Positions 34,498 to 43,907 are shown, numbered from the stretch's first letter. The stretch: DNA of 64,000 nucleotides from Brachybacterium aquaticum (GCF_014204755.1 NZ_JACHLZ010000001.1:2542001-2606000), one strand, 5' to 3'. Notes: a model not told the origin generated them from the letters alone. Made by a program: numbers and translations.

Positions 34498-36249
34498 TCA
34501 GCCCAGCCCGTGCCCGATCGGGTACGCCTCGCCGGTCCCGTCGGCATGCGGGACCGGGACGGGCAGGGTGCCGCGGGCCTTCACGGTCCCAGCGAGCACC
34601 CCGGCGATCGCGCGCAGGCTCGCATCGGCGTTGCCGTAGGCGGCGAGCGACGCCGCGACCGGGCCCACATGGACCACGTCGTAGGGGTTGCGCAGCGAGG
34701 CGTGGACAACCGGGGTGCCGGTCCCGGCCACGGCCTTCACCACCGCCGACTCCGCCGCAGGGGTCACGAAGCCCGACGAGGACGTGAACACCAGCGCCGC
34801 ATCATGGTCCGCGGCGGCGGTCGCGGCCTGGGCGGCGGTGGCACCGACGAGGCCGGTGGCCTGGAAGCCGAGCGCGTTCAGCTCCGCGACGGCGGCGTCG
34901 ATCTTCGCCGCGGTGCCGACGCCCGTCACCAGCACCCGCGACCCCTTGCGCACCGGCAGCGCCCCGCGCTCGGCAGTGATGACGGTGATCGAGTCCTCGG
35001 CGATGGCGCGGGCGGTCTTCACCGACTTCGCGGTGCCGATCGTCGACTCCGCCCCCGCGGCGTCGACGTGGACCTGGTCGAACAACCCGCGGCGCTGCTT
35101 CTGGGCGAGGATGCGGCGCACGGACTCATCCAGCCGCTCCTCGGTGATCTCGCCGCTCGCGACCGCGTCGCGCACGCCGCCGATCGCGACCACGAGGTCC
35201 GGCGGCATGAGCATCTGGTCGGCACCGGCGAGGATCGCCTCGACCGGGACACGGTCGTCGCCGAACATGGTGCGCACGCCCTCCATGGCCAGCGAGTCCG
35301 TGACGATCACGCCCTCGTAGCCGAGCTCCTCGCGCAGCAGACCGGTGAGGATCGGGTGGGAGAGGGTGGCGGGGCGGCCGGAGTCGTCCAGCGCCGGCAC
35401 CACGATGTGCGCGGTCATGATCGCGTCCACGCCCTCCTCGATCGCGGCGACGAAGGGCGGCAGGTCCAGGGTGTCGATCTCCTCGCGGGTGTGGTCGATG
35501 ATCGGCAGGCCGTAGTGGGAGTCGGTCGCGGTGTCGCCGTGGCCGGGGAAGTGCTTCGCCGCGGCGGAGCAGTTCGCACCCTGCTGGCCGCGGATCTGCA
35601 TGGCGACGAGCTCCGCGACGGCCTGCGCATCTGCGCCGAGGGAGCGCACGCCGATCACGGGGTTCTGCGCCTCGACGTTGACGTCCGCGACCGGGGAGAA
35701 GGACTGGTGCAGGCCCGCGGCCCGCATCTCCAGGCCCACCACCTCCCCGGCCTTGCGGGCGTGAGCCTTGGAGCCGGTGGCGCCGAGGGCCATCTGCCCG
35801 GGCAGCGGGGTGGCCGGGGCGGGAAGGCGGTAGACGACGCCGCGCTCCTCGTCGGCACTGATCACGAGCGGGATCCCACCGGACTCGAGGGCGGCGTCCT
35901 GGGCGTCGTTGGAGAGGGTGGCGATCTGCTCGATGCTCTGGAGGTTCTCGCTCCACACGAAGTAGATCAGGCCGCCCACGTGGTGGGTGCGGACGATGTC
36001 CGCGATGGTGGCGACGCCGGTGGTCGCCGTGTTGGAGGCGTGGGCCTGGTCGGCGCGGGAGCCGTAGCCGACGGCGACGAAGAGCTGACCGATCTTCTGC
36101 TCGATGCTCATCCCGGCGAGGATCTCCTCGATCCGGTCCTTCGTCCCACCTCCCTTCTTCGCGGGGGCGGCCTGGGCGGCGGGGATTGTGGCGAGGGCAC
36201 CGGTGCCGGCGAGGGCGGCGGCGGTGAAGGCGCGGCGGGTGAGGGTCAT
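34498..36249 (-). CDS. nagZ: Exported glycoside hydrolase family 3 beta-N-acetylglucosaminidase
   Basis: 583 aa. The N terminus is a Tat-like signal (TRRAFTAAALAG, then a hydrophobic run to AQAAP). The GH3 domain holds the NagZ motif KHFPGHGDTATDSHYG, whose His acts as general acid/base, and the nucleophile Asp in VTDSLAMEG. A C-terminal alpha/beta sandwich domain follows, as in Bacillus NagZ. It cuts GlcNAc from muropeptides outside the cell. It lies 41 nt downstream of namZ, so the two form a peptidoglycan-recycling operon. Confidence 0.9.
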   Translation of the reverse strand: MTLTRRAFTAAALAGTGALATIPAAQAAPAKKGGGTKDRIEEILAGMSIEQKIGQLFVAVGYGSRADQAHASNTATTGVATIADIVRTHHVGGLIYFVWSENLQSIEQIATLSNDAQDAALESGGIPLVISADEERGVVYRLPAPATPLPGQMALGATGSKAHARKAGEVVGLEMRAAGLHQSFSPVADVNVEAQNPVIGVRSLGADAQAVAELVAMQIRGQQGANCSAAAKHFPGHGDTATDSHYGLPIIDHTREEIDTLDLPPFVAAIEEGVDAIMTAHIVVPALDDSGRPATLSHPILTGLLREELGYEGVIVTDSLAMEGVRTMFGDDRVPVEAILAGADQMLMPPDLVVAIGGVRDAVASGEITEERLDESVRRILAQKQRRGLFDQVHVDAAGAESTIGTAKSVKTARAIAEDSITVITAERGALPVRKGSRVLVTGVGTAAKIDAAVAELNALGFQATGLVGATAAQAATAAADHDAALVFTSSSGFVTPAAESAVVKAVAGTGTPVVHASLRNPYDVVHVGPVAASLAAYGNADASLRAIAGVLAGTVKARGTLPVPVPHADGTGEAYPIGHGLG

Positions 36250-36290
36250 GGCAGAGCTCCGTTGCTCGAAGGGATGGGGATCAGGACGGG

Positions 36291-37643
36291 TCAGTACAGG
36301 CGGTAGGACTGCGTGGTGGCGTAGAAGCGCTGGGACTCCTTGCGCCAGGCGGCGACGATGGCCTCCGGGGAGTCGCCGGCCTCGAGCATGAGGCGGGTGC
36401 GACGGGTGCCGGTGAGCCGGTCGATCCAGCACACGTCCGCCTCGGTGCGGCAGGCATCACCCTCGCGCCAGTCGACCTCCTCGACATTGCGCAGCAGCGC
36501 GGCGAGGACGTGGATGCCGGTGCGCACGGGCTCGTACGCGGCCTGGTCGGTGACGTGCAGCTGCAGGCCGCCGCAGAAGGCGCCGGCGTGCTTGGAGGTG
36601 GTGGGGGTGGCGAACATGGGCCGGTAGAGCACGCCCGGCAGGTCCGCGGCGCGCAGGTCCGCGATGACCGCGTCGACGTCGGCCTCCGAGATGAACGGGG
36701 CGCCGAACCACAGGAAGGGCGTGGTGGTGCCGCGGCCCTCGGAGACGTTCAGCGACTCGATCAGACCCGTGCCGGCGTAGACGATCGCGGTGTCCGGGGT
36801 GGGGATGTTCGGGGAGGGCAGCACCCAGGGCAGGTCGTCCGTGGGCGGGTTCTCGGGGTCGTAGCCGGACATGCCGATCACCTCGAGGGCGACGGCGCCG
36901 CCCAGGAACTCCCCGTTGAACAGGCGCGCGAGCTCGCCCACGGTGAGGCCGTGGGTCTGCGGGATCTCGCGCAGGCCCACGAAGCTGGACAGCTCCGGCT
37001 CCAGCACGAAGCCCTCGATGTCGGTGCCGAGCGGGTTCGGGCGGTCCAGCACGATGAACCGCTTGCCGTTCTCGGACGCGGCCTGCATCGCGTAGTAGAG
37101 CGTCCAGATGTAGGTGTAGAAGCGGGTGCCGATGTCCTGGATGTCGAAGACCAGCACGTCGACGTCCGCAAGCATGGCGGGGGTGGGCTTCTGGGTCGCG
37201 CCGTAGAGGGAGCGGACGGGCAGTCCGGTCTTCTCATCGAGGTAGTCCTCGACGTAGCCGCCGGCGGGCTCGGCGCCGCGCACCCCGTGCTCGGGGCCGT
37301 ACAGGGCGGTGAGGGTGAAGCCGCCGCTCGCCTGCGCGTCCACGAGCAGGTCGATCGTGGAGCGGAGCTGCCGGTCGGCGCCGGTGGGGTTGGTGATCAG
37401 GCCGACGCGGGCGCCCTTCAGGGTCGCCAGGGTCTTCGGCTCCAGCAGGTTCTCGACGCCGAGGCGGAAGTCTCCCTTGCCGGAGCCCTTGCCCTTCCCC
37501 TTTCCGTTGTTGCCGTTGGCGCTCGCGGCGCCCGCGGTGGCGAGGACAGCACCCGCCGGGAGGGCGCCGAGGGAGGCGAGGACCCGCCGGCGGGCGGGTC
37601 GGGGTGCGGGGCCGGAGCCGGGCATGGGTGCAGAACGTTTCAC
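36291..37643 (-). CDS. namZ: Exported exo-beta-N-acetylmuramidase (DUF1343, NamZ family)
   Basis: 450 aa. The N terminus (PARRRVLASLGALPAGAVLA) is a Tat-like signal followed by a Gly/Lys-rich linker. The DUF1343 domain contains YGPEHGVRG (Glu118, candidate acid), FDIQDIGTRFYTY, DRPNPLG and LPSPNIPTPDTA. NamZ releases MurNAc from the non-reducing end of glycans; in Bacillus it works with NagZ, whose gene follows here. GTG start with GGAGG 7 nt before. Confidence 0.9.
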   Translation of the reverse strand: MKRSAPMPGSGPAPRPARRRVLASLGALPAGAVLATAGAASANGNNGKGKGKGSGKGDFRLGVENLLEPKTLATLKGARVGLITNPTGADRQLRSTIDLLVDAQASGGFTLTALYGPEHGVRGAEPAGGYVEDYLDEKTGLPVRSLYGATQKPTPAMLADVDVLVFDIQDIGTRFYTYIWTLYYAMQAASENGKRFIVLDRPNPLGTDIEGFVLEPELSSFVGLREIPQTHGLTVGELARLFNGEFLGGAVALEVIGMSGYDPENPPTDDLPWVLPSPNIPTPDTAIVYAGTGLIESLNVSEGRGTTTPFLWFGAPFISEADVDAVIADLRAADLPGVLYRPMFATPTTSKHAGAFCGGLQLHVTDQAAYEPVRTGIHVLAALLRNVEEVDWREGDACRTEADVCWIDRLTGTRRTRLMLEAGDSPEAIVAAWRKESQRFYATTQSYRLY

Positions 37644-37801
37644 GAGGGGACCTCCGTCGTCATCGTCGGATCGCGGTGACGCGCGCGCTGCGCGCGCGAC
37701 GCAGTCATCGACCCTGTCACGATGTGGCCCGGGTCACAAGACCGGCGGGTAACGCCGCAGGTGGGAGCGCGTGGCGGGGAGGGCGAGCGAGCGGTCGGGG
37801 C

Positions 37802-37868
37802 GGCCGACGGGGCCGCCGTCGGGGTCGACGTTGGGGCCGACGGGGTCGCGCCTGGGCGGCCGACGGGG
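37802..37868. repeat. Cluster of the GGCCGACGGGG motif
   Basis: Non-coding DNA with three exact 11-mers at 37802-37812, 37835-37845 and 37858-37868, plus GCCGTCGGGG at 37814. The motif or its complement occurs throughout the window, but nowhere as densely. Confidence 0.8.
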
Positions 37869-37877
37869 TCGCCGGGC

Positions 37878-38169
37878 TCAGGCGCCCGGGAGGCTCCAGC
37901 GCCGCTTGAGCTCCTCGACATGGACCCGAAGATCGGCGGCCATGTCGAGCTCCGGGTCGAGCAGGAACTGGACCTGCAGCCCGTCCATGAGCGCGATGGT
38001 GGCGCGGGCGATCTGACCGGCCGGGGCGTCGGAACGGATGACGCCCTGCTCCTGACCGGCGCGGACGGCCCGCTCGAGGCGCGGCCTCGCGCACGACCGC
38101 GGAGTCCTGGCCGCGGGGCCTGCCGGGTCGGCAGCGACGGGCGGGGGGCTTCTCCTCGGCGGTGCTCAT
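37878..38169 (-). pseudogene. TetR family regulator with internal deletion
   Basis: The 5' end reads MSTAEEKPPARRCRPGRPRG then QDSAVVREA, the run-in to a TetR helix-turn-helix. The sequence then jumps, in another frame, to the C-terminal domain: LERAVRAGQEQGVIRSDAP, ARATIALMDGLQVQFLLD, LRVHVEELKRRW and a TGA at 37878. The DNA-binding helices and half of the ligand domain are absent, and 292 nt is not a multiple of three. No functional product is expected. With the motif cluster it fills the gap between namZ and the hydrolase gene; bases 38170-38318 hold nothing recognisable. Confidence 0.75.
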
Positions 38170-38318
38170 GATGCGGTCCTCGGCGGCCCTTCCTGTCCTC
38201 GACGACGACGTCCGGCCGGGAGCACGTCGGCTCCCGGCTGGCCGATCATCCCTGCACTTTGTCACGGCAGGGCGGAGGTCTCCGGAGTGGTTCGCGGGCG
38301 TTGCCGCGACGTCGTACC

Positions 38319-39632
38319 TCAGGCCCGGCGCAGCCCCGCGGTGAGGTCCAGGAGGTGGTCGAGCACGACCTCGCCGCTCGCGCGGAGGCCGCCGTGCTCG
38401 TACTCGCTGGTGACCCAGGTGCGCAGGCGCGGCAGCAGGGCGGCGGTGGCCATGGAGAACTCGCGTGGCACGTACGCGTCGTCGTAGTAGACGGCGGCGG
38501 CGCCGGGCACGTCGGCCGCGCGCAGGGCGTCCTCGTCGTACAGCCGCGGCCACTCGTGGGCGGCGAGGAGGTCCGCGGCCTCGGCCCAGACCTCGAGCTC
38601 GGGGTCCTCGGCGAACAGGTCGCGGTGGATGTGCTCGCCGCCGAGCAGGGTCGGGTCCTCCCGCACCGCGTCCGGCATCGTGCGATCGGCGGCCCAGTTC
38701 GTGGCGACCCCGTCGGCCCAGCAGCTCTCGTGGATGACGGCGTAGAGGGGGTTCCGGCCGGAGAAGGGAAGGTGGGAGGCGAGGTCGTGGCGGAAGGCCT
38801 CGGAGTCCGGGTCCAGGTCGAGCAGCAGGTGGAACTGCTCCTCCCCCGTCGCCGAGCCCAGCAGGTGACCGAGGCGGCGCAGCGACTCGACGCCCACCCG
38901 TCGGCCGCCCGGGACCACCAGCGCGCCGGCGGCGGCGCGGTCGGCGAGGCGGCAGAAGCGGTCGCGGTCGCCCGGGAAGCGGGCCCACATGCGCTCGCTG
39001 CGCGCGATCATGCCCTCCCAGGTGGTGCGGTAGACCTCGTCCATCCCGGGGCCGACCGTCGGCAGACCGCCCGTGAACAGCGCCTTCTCCAAGCCGGCCG
39101 CGGCGGCGGAGAGGTAGCGCAGGGTCGTGAACCCGCCGAAGGACTGCCCCAGCAGCGACCAGCGCTCGGCGCCGAGGTGGGCGCGCAGCAGCTCGGCATC
39201 GGCGACGATCGCGTCGGCCCGGAAGCGGGTGAGGTACTCCGCCTGCTCGGCCGGGCTCGCCGCGCGCAGGGTGCGAGCGCCCGACGGGATCGCCCCGTCC
39301 GGCAGGACGACATCGGGGCCGACGGGGGTGGAGCGGCCGGTGCCGCGCTGGTCGAGCATGACCACGCGGTGCTCGCGCAGGGCGCGGGGCAGCCACGGCG
39401 GGGAGGACGGGTCGGTGGGGCGGGGCGCCTCGGAGCCGGGCCCGCCCTGGAGGTAGACGAGGTAGGGGCGGTCCTGCCCGTCGGGCGCGGCGACGATGCG
39501 GGCGAACAGCTCGATCTGCGCGCCGGAGGGGTTCGCGTGGTCCAGCGGCACCGGCAGGGTGACGTCGGTGAGGTGGAGGCCGGGGAGGGTCCAGGTGCTC
39601 TGGTGTGCGGTGCTCTGATGCATGCGTGTCAT
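38319..39632 (-). CDS. Alpha/beta hydrolase (S33, proline iminopeptidase-like)
   Basis: 437 aa. The oxyanion motif is LQGGPGSEAPRP, the nucleophile elbow is LGQSFGGF, and MLDQRGTGRS precedes it; all are features of the proline iminopeptidase/TAP-like S33 group. No signal peptide. I chose the ATG at 39632, which overlaps the LacI stop (ATGA); ATG 39623 is an alternative. Coupling to a LacI-type regulator suggests control by a sugar or peptide effector. Confidence 0.88.
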   Translation of the reverse strand: MTRMHQSTAHQSTWTLPGLHLTDVTLPVPLDHANPSGAQIELFARIVAAPDGQDRPYLVYLQGGPGSEAPRPTDPSSPPWLPRALREHRVVMLDQRGTGRSTPVGPDVVLPDGAIPSGARTLRAASPAEQAEYLTRFRADAIVADAELLRAHLGAERWSLLGQSFGGFTTLRYLSAAAAGLEKALFTGGLPTVGPGMDEVYRTTWEGMIARSERMWARFPGDRDRFCRLADRAAAGALVVPGGRRVGVESLRRLGHLLGSATGEEQFHLLLDLDPDSEAFRHDLASHLPFSGRNPLYAVIHESCWADGVATNWAADRTMPDAVREDPTLLGGEHIHRDLFAEDPELEVWAEAADLLAAHEWPRLYDEDALRAADVPGAAAVYYDDAYVPREFSMATAALLPRLRTWVTSEYEHGGLRASGEVVLDHLLDLTAGLRRA

Positions 39633-40708
39633 TCCTGCTCGCGGGTGGTGGTGCCGGGGAAGAACTCCCAGTCGAAGGTGTGCAGCTCGCCGGGGCGGCC
39701 CTCGCGGTCCAGTGCCCGGGAGACGAGCACCTGGGAGAGGCGGGCGAAGACGTCGTCGACGCCGTAGTAGCTGATGGGGCCGAAGTACTCGGACTCGGCG
39801 GGGACGTCGCCGATGGAGAGGAACTCGAGCTCGCCAGGGACGTCGACGCCGACCTGCTCCGCGGCCAGGCGGAGCGACACCGCCTGGTAGCCGGTGAAGC
39901 AGACGACGGCCTCGGGACGCTCGGGGCCCTCGAGCCACTCGGCGGCGGCGCGGAAGGTGTCGCGGCTGCTGGCGGGCGTGAGGTGGACGAGGCGCTCGGC
40001 GGGGCCGTCACCGTGCTCGCGGGCTGCCTCGAGGAAGGCGGTGGTGCGGGAGTGGGCGAGGGTGCCGCCGGGCCTCCCGGGCATCTCGGGGGCGAGGAGG
40101 TGGACCCGGTCGTGGCGGGCGCGCAGCACGGAGTAGGCCTCGCGGATCGCCGGCAGCGGGCTGGAGGCGACGACGTCGAAGCTCTCCGGCTCCATCAGGG
40201 CGCTGAAGGCGACGATGCCGCTCTGCGTCGCGGCGGCGAGGCGCCGCACCTGCTCGGGCCCGCCCTCGACGAAGTCGATGCTGGTGATGAGCGCGGCGTC
40301 GGCCGAGGCGCCGAGCAGGTACTCGTACCAGCCCTCGTCCACGAGCACGAGGGTGGACAGGTCGCGGTCCAGCGCGTCGTCGCGCACCTGATGGGCGAGC
40401 TGCACGCCCCACAGATCCTCGAGGGTGCCCAGCGCCAGCACGATCCCGCCGCCTCGGCCGGTGCGCATGGCCTGGGCGTGGCGGTGGGGCACGTAGCCGA
40501 GCACCCGCGCAGCCTCGCGCACCTTCGCCTTGGTCTCCGCGGACCCGGCCGAACGGACCCCGCCGCGACCGGAGAGGACGAAGGAGGCGGTGGCCGGGGA
40601 CACCCCGGCGGCGCGGGCGACGTCGGCGAGGGTGACGGGGGTGCGGGGCGCAGGTGTAGCGGGCGCTGGGGATGCGGGCGCAGAGGTTGTGGACTCGGAG
40701 TCGCTCAT
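39629..40708 (-). CDS. LacI family transcriptional regulator
   Basis: 359 aa. The helix-turn-helix is at residues 25-48 (VTLADVARAAGVSPATASFV), after a disordered Ala/Pro/Thr N-terminal tail. The rest is a periplasmic-binding-protein-like effector domain ending in EFFPGTTTREQE. GGAGGGGG is upstream of the ATG, and TAGGAT about 70 nt upstream on the coding strand looks like its -10. It is followed by, and coupled to, the S33 hydrolase. Confidence 0.9.
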   Translation of the reverse strand: MSDSESTTSAPASPAPATPAPRTPVTLADVARAAGVSPATASFVLSGRGGVRSAGSAETKAKVREAARVLGYVPHRHAQAMRTGRGGGIVLALGTLEDLWGVQLAHQVRDDALDRDLSTLVLVDEGWYEYLLGASADAALITSIDFVEGGPEQVRRLAAATQSGIVAFSALMEPESFDVVASSPLPAIREAYSVLRARHDRVHLLAPEMPGRPGGTLAHSRTTAFLEAAREHGDGPAERLVHLTPASSRDTFRAAAEWLEGPERPEAVVCFTGYQAVSLRLAAEQVGVDVPGELEFLSIGDVPAESEYFGPISYYGVDDVFARLSQVLVSRALDREGRPGELHTFDWEFFPGTTTREQE

Positions 40709-40804
40709 CGACCTGCCCCCTCCTGGCTTCGGCGGGCGGGAGCGCGGCCTGCCCGGCCCCGGCCTCGGAGATCCTACCGGCGCGGCGGCGTCGGGCCCTG
40801 GGCC

Positions 40805-41560
40805 TCAGGCCACCCCGCCGCCGGTCAGCCAGCCGAGCGCCGGACCGATCGTGTGCAGCACCAGCAGCACCCCGACGATCCCGACCGTCCACGAGAACGC
40901 GCCGGGGGCGCTGCGCACCGCCCACTCGTGCACCCGCTCCAGCGCGCGGTCGCCCCGATCCCCCACCGCCGCCCGCACCCCGCACAGCACCGTGCCCGGC
41001 AGGATCATCACCGCGCAGTAGCCGACGAGGATGAGCGCCCCCTGCCCGAGACCCGCCCCCAGGTCGGCGATGATCCCCATCGCGGCGAGGTACGGGATCA
41101 TGCTGGCCGCCTCGACGAGTCCCGCGCCGAGGGCGAGGGCGATCAGCGCCGTCGGCCGCCCCGAGGCGTCCCGCGCCCTGCCCGACCAGCGCCGCACCGA
41201 GGCCTCCGGATCCCCGCCGCGCCTGGCGATCGCCTTCGGGTCGATGCGGAAGGACCACCAGATCAGCGCCCCGCCGAGCAGCGCGAGCAGCAGCATGACC
41301 TGCGGGGAGGCGAGCACGAGCCCGAAGCGCTCCAGGAGCGGCAGCAGCCCCGCGAGCAGCGCGATGCCGAGCAGCAGGTAGAAGGCGCCGATCACCGTGA
41401 GGTAGAGGAGCGTGCGCACGGCCGTCCGCCGCGCCCCGCCGCGACCCACCACGAGCAGGACCAGCGGGATCACGAGTGTGCCGATGGACGTCGAGTCGAC
41501 GAGCGCGAGCACCACGAGACCGACGAAGGGGGCGAGTGGGCCGGCGGCGAGAGCATCCAT
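40805..41560 (-). CDS. GAP/Sap-family membrane protein
   Basis: 251 aa with six hydrophobic segments, the first at residues 8-30 (PFVGLVVLALVDSTSIGTLV). The pattern, including DSTSIG in helix 1 and the basic central loop, fits the GAP family related to mycobacterial Sap (sulfolipid-addressing protein) and more distantly to LysE/CcdA folds. Role in lipid or small-molecule export is suspected only. It is divergent from the two-component system. Confidence 0.75.
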   Translation of the reverse strand: MDALAAGPLAPFVGLVVLALVDSTSIGTLVIPLVLLVVGRGGARRTAVRTLLYLTVIGAFYLLLGIALLAGLLPLLERFGLVLASPQVMLLLALLGGALIWWSFRIDPKAIARRGGDPEASVRRWSGRARDASGRPTALIALALGAGLVEAASMIPYLAAMGIIADLGAGLGQGALILVGYCAVMILPGTVLCGVRAAVGDRGDRALERVHEWAVRSAPGAFSWTVGIVGVLLVLHTIGPALGWLTGGGVA

Positions 41561-41663
41561 GTCCTCGATCCTCGCGTCGACCGGAGGGGCGGCGCCTCCT
41601 CCCTCGGGAGGAACCCGGCGCCCAGGCGGCCGACGGGGCCGGGCGGCCCCGTAGGCTAGGAGC

Positions 41664-43082
41664 ATGTCCTCCTCCCCCGCTGCGCGTGGTGCGGCAGACG
41701 CGGCTGGCATCGCCGATGCGCCCCACGCGCCCGACGCACCTGCCGGCGTCGCCGCCGAGGTCGCTGACGGCGCCCCGCCGCCGTGGCGACGGGACGTCGT
41801 GGTCGCCGGGGTGTATGCGCTGCTCGTGATGGGCATCGCGCAGCTCGGGATCCAGAACTCGGGGTTCCTCCTCGACAGCGGCGGGTGGGGGACGCGGACA
41901 TCCATCGCGCTGATGCTCGTGGCGAGCGCGAGCGTGGTGTGGCGTCGGCGGGCTCCGCTCGTGCCGTTCCTGGTCGCGGGGCCGCTCGCGGTCGCGGAGA
42001 TCATCGCGGGCGGGCAGATCTCCGCGTACTTCCTGCTGTTCGAGGCACTGTTCGCGCCGGTCATGCACGGCAGCGCGCGCCTCGCCCGGAGGTGCAGCGT
42101 CCTCTCCGTCGCGGCGGGCGCGGCGGCGATTCTCGCGGCGCTGATCGCTGGCCTGCCGGGGCCGGTGGTGCTCGTGGTCGTGATGCTCGCGGTGCTCACG
42201 GTGTCCACGCCGCTGCTGTGGGCGTGGGAGGTGCGCCATCACCGCGAGGCCCGTCAGGCGGCGGAGCGGCTCGCGGGGGTGGAGCACGAGCTCGCCGCAT
42301 CCCGGTCCGCCCGGGCCGTCGAGGCCGAGCGGCGCACCATCGCCCACGACCTGCACGACGTCATCGCCGGACACCTCAGCGCCGTCTCCCTGCACACCTC
42401 CCTCGCCGCCTCCCTCGAGGACCCCGACGCGCGCGACCGCTCCCTGGTCACCGCGCGCGAGTCGTCCCAGGCCGCACTGAGGGACCTGCGCTCGATGATC
42501 GGGGTGCTCACCGAGGACACCTCCGGCACCCTGCCGAGCGCGACGCTGGACTGGCCCTCGCTGGGGGCGCGTCTGCGGGGACGGGATCCCGGGGCGCGGG
42601 TGGAGATCGACCCGGCGGTGAGCGCGGTCGGGGCCGACGGTGTCCCACGGGTCGAACCGTCCGTGCAGGCCGCGCTGCTGCGCATCGGCGCGGAGGCGGT
42701 GACCAATGCGGTGCGACACGGGGCGGCGCCGAGTGCGCTGGAGGTGCGGGTCGAGGGGGATGCGGTGCGGCTGGAGCTGGTGAACGGGCTGCCGGAGAGC
42801 AGGAGTCGACGGGTCCGCGAGGGCGAAGCAGGCAGCGGGCTGGGGCGCGGCGCGATCGAGGCGCGGGCCCGGGCGGTGGGCGGCACAGCACGGTCCGGGA
42901 TCGTGATCGAGGCGAGCGGCGCGGAGCGCTGGGAAGCGATCGCGGAGCTGCCGGTGCGCGGGCCTGCCGGGGCCGCAGCGGGTGTGCGGACTGATGGCGA
43001 TCCGGACGGCCGCGCGGCGCCCGCGACTGCACCTGTGACTGCACCTGGACCCGTTCCCACCCCCGAGGAGACCTCCCGATGA
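41664..43082 (+). CDS. Sensor histidine kinase (HisKA_3 family)
   Basis: 472 aa. About five N-terminal membrane helices (residues 44-195), a coiled-coil linker, the dimerisation/phospho-acceptor box ERRTIAHDLHDVIAGHL, then an ATPase domain (EAVTNAVRHGAAPS as N box, GSGLGRGAIEARARAVGG as G box). A Pro/Ala/Thr-rich tail follows. TAGGCT and AGGAGC stand immediately before the ATG. The stop overlaps the response regulator start (ATGA). Confidence 0.9.
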   Translation: MSSSPAARGAADAAGIADAPHAPDAPAGVAAEVADGAPPPWRRDVVVAGVYALLVMGIAQLGIQNSGFLLDSGGWGTRTSIALMLVASASVVWRRRAPLVPFLVAGPLAVAEIIAGGQISAYFLLFEALFAPVMHGSARLARRCSVLSVAAGAAAILAALIAGLPGPVVLVVVMLAVLTVSTPLLWAWEVRHHREARQAAERLAGVEHELAASRSARAVEAERRTIAHDLHDVIAGHLSAVSLHTSLAASLEDPDARDRSLVTARESSQAALRDLRSMIGVLTEDTSGTLPSATLDWPSLGARLRGRDPGARVEIDPAVSAVGADGVPRVEPSVQAALLRIGAEAVTNAVRHGAAPSALEVRVEGDAVRLELVNGLPESRSRRVREGEAGSGLGRGAIEARARAVGGTARSGIVIEASGAERWEAIAELPVRGPAGAAAGVRTDGDPDGRAAPATAPVTAPGPVPTPEETSR

Positions 43083-43717
43083 GCACCGCCCCCGACCCGA
43101 TCCGCGTCGTCGTCGCGGAGGACCACCCCGCCGTGCGCTCGGGTCTCGTCGCCCTGCTCGACTCCGCGCCGGACATCGCCGTGGTCGCCGAGGCGGCCGA
43201 CGGTGACGCCGCCCTCGCCGCGGCCCGCGAACACCGCCCCGACGTGGTCCTCACCGACGTGCGCATGCCGGGCGCGACCGGCATCGAGATCACCCCGCGC
43301 CTGCGCGAGACCGGCGCGCATGTGCTGGTCATCTCCGGGTTCGACCTCGACGAGTTCGTGCTCGGCGCCCTCGCCGCCGGCGCCGACGGCTACCTCGTGA
43401 AGTCCGAGGACCCTCAGCGCATCCTCGCCGCGATCCGCGACGTCCACCGCGGCGACGCCGTGCTCTCCGCGGCCGCGACCCGCGCCGTGGTCGCCGCGCT
43501 GCGAGGCCGGGAGGTCGCGCCCGCCGGGCCCACCTTCACCCGCCGCGAGGAGGACGTGCTGGCGCTGGTCGCCGAGGGTCTGACGAACCAGCAGATCGCG
43601 ACCCGCCTGTTCGTCGAGATCACGACCGTGAAGACGCACCTGTCCAACGCGCTCATGAAGCTCGGCGTCGACTCCCGCGTGCAGGCGGCGCTGTGGTGGC
43701 AGCAGCACCGGGGGTGA
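43079..43717 (+). CDS. NarL/LuxR-family response regulator
   Basis: 212 aa. Receiver domain (residues 8-123) with the acidic pair in VVAEDHPAV, phospho-acceptor Asp in VVLTDVRMPG and Lys in YLVKSED; C-terminal LuxR helix-turn-helix (FTRREEDVLALVAEGLTNQQ, TVKTHLSNALMKLGV). It is co-translated with the kinase. No target gene is evident; a 31-bp-period repeat array begins 15 bp after its stop. Confidence 0.93.
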   Translation: MSTAPDPIRVVVAEDHPAVRSGLVALLDSAPDIAVVAEAADGDAALAAAREHRPDVVLTDVRMPGATGIEITPRLRETGAHVLVISGFDLDEFVLGALAAGADGYLVKSEDPQRILAAIRDVHRGDAVLSAAATRAVVAALRGREVAPAGPTFTRREEDVLALVAEGLTNQQIATRLFVEITTVKTHLSNALMKLGVDSRVQAALWWQQHRG

Positions 43718-43731
43718 GGCGGCGCGGCCAC

Positions 43732-43907
43732 GGTGCCTCACGCGACGCTTCGCCCAGCGCACGGCGCCTCGGTCGTCGCGCTCTGGAGGTCAGGGTGCCT
43801 GACGCGTCGCCACGTGACGGCCACGGTGCGTGAGGCGTCGCTATCCCAGGGGCAGGGCGCTTGAGGCGTCGCTACACCTGCGGCTTTCCGACGACTCAGG
43901 CACCGTG
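43732..43907. repeat. Array 1: five direct 31-bp units plus one inverted core
   Basis: Units begin at 43732, 43763, 43794, 43825 and 43856, exactly 31 bp apart. Each starts with a core like GGTGCCTGACGCGTCGCT (about 18 bp, degenerate) followed by about 13 bp of variable DNA; the base triplet before each core is CAC or CAG. An inverted core (CGACGACTCAGGCACCGTG) closes the array at 43889-43907. No reading frame or CRISPR-length spacer is present. Confidence 0.85.

Noticed and set aside
37680-37699. GCGCGC-rich run upstream of namZ as a Z-DNA or regulatory element
   Set aside because: Short alternating GC runs are expected at this composition; no symmetry linked to a promoter.
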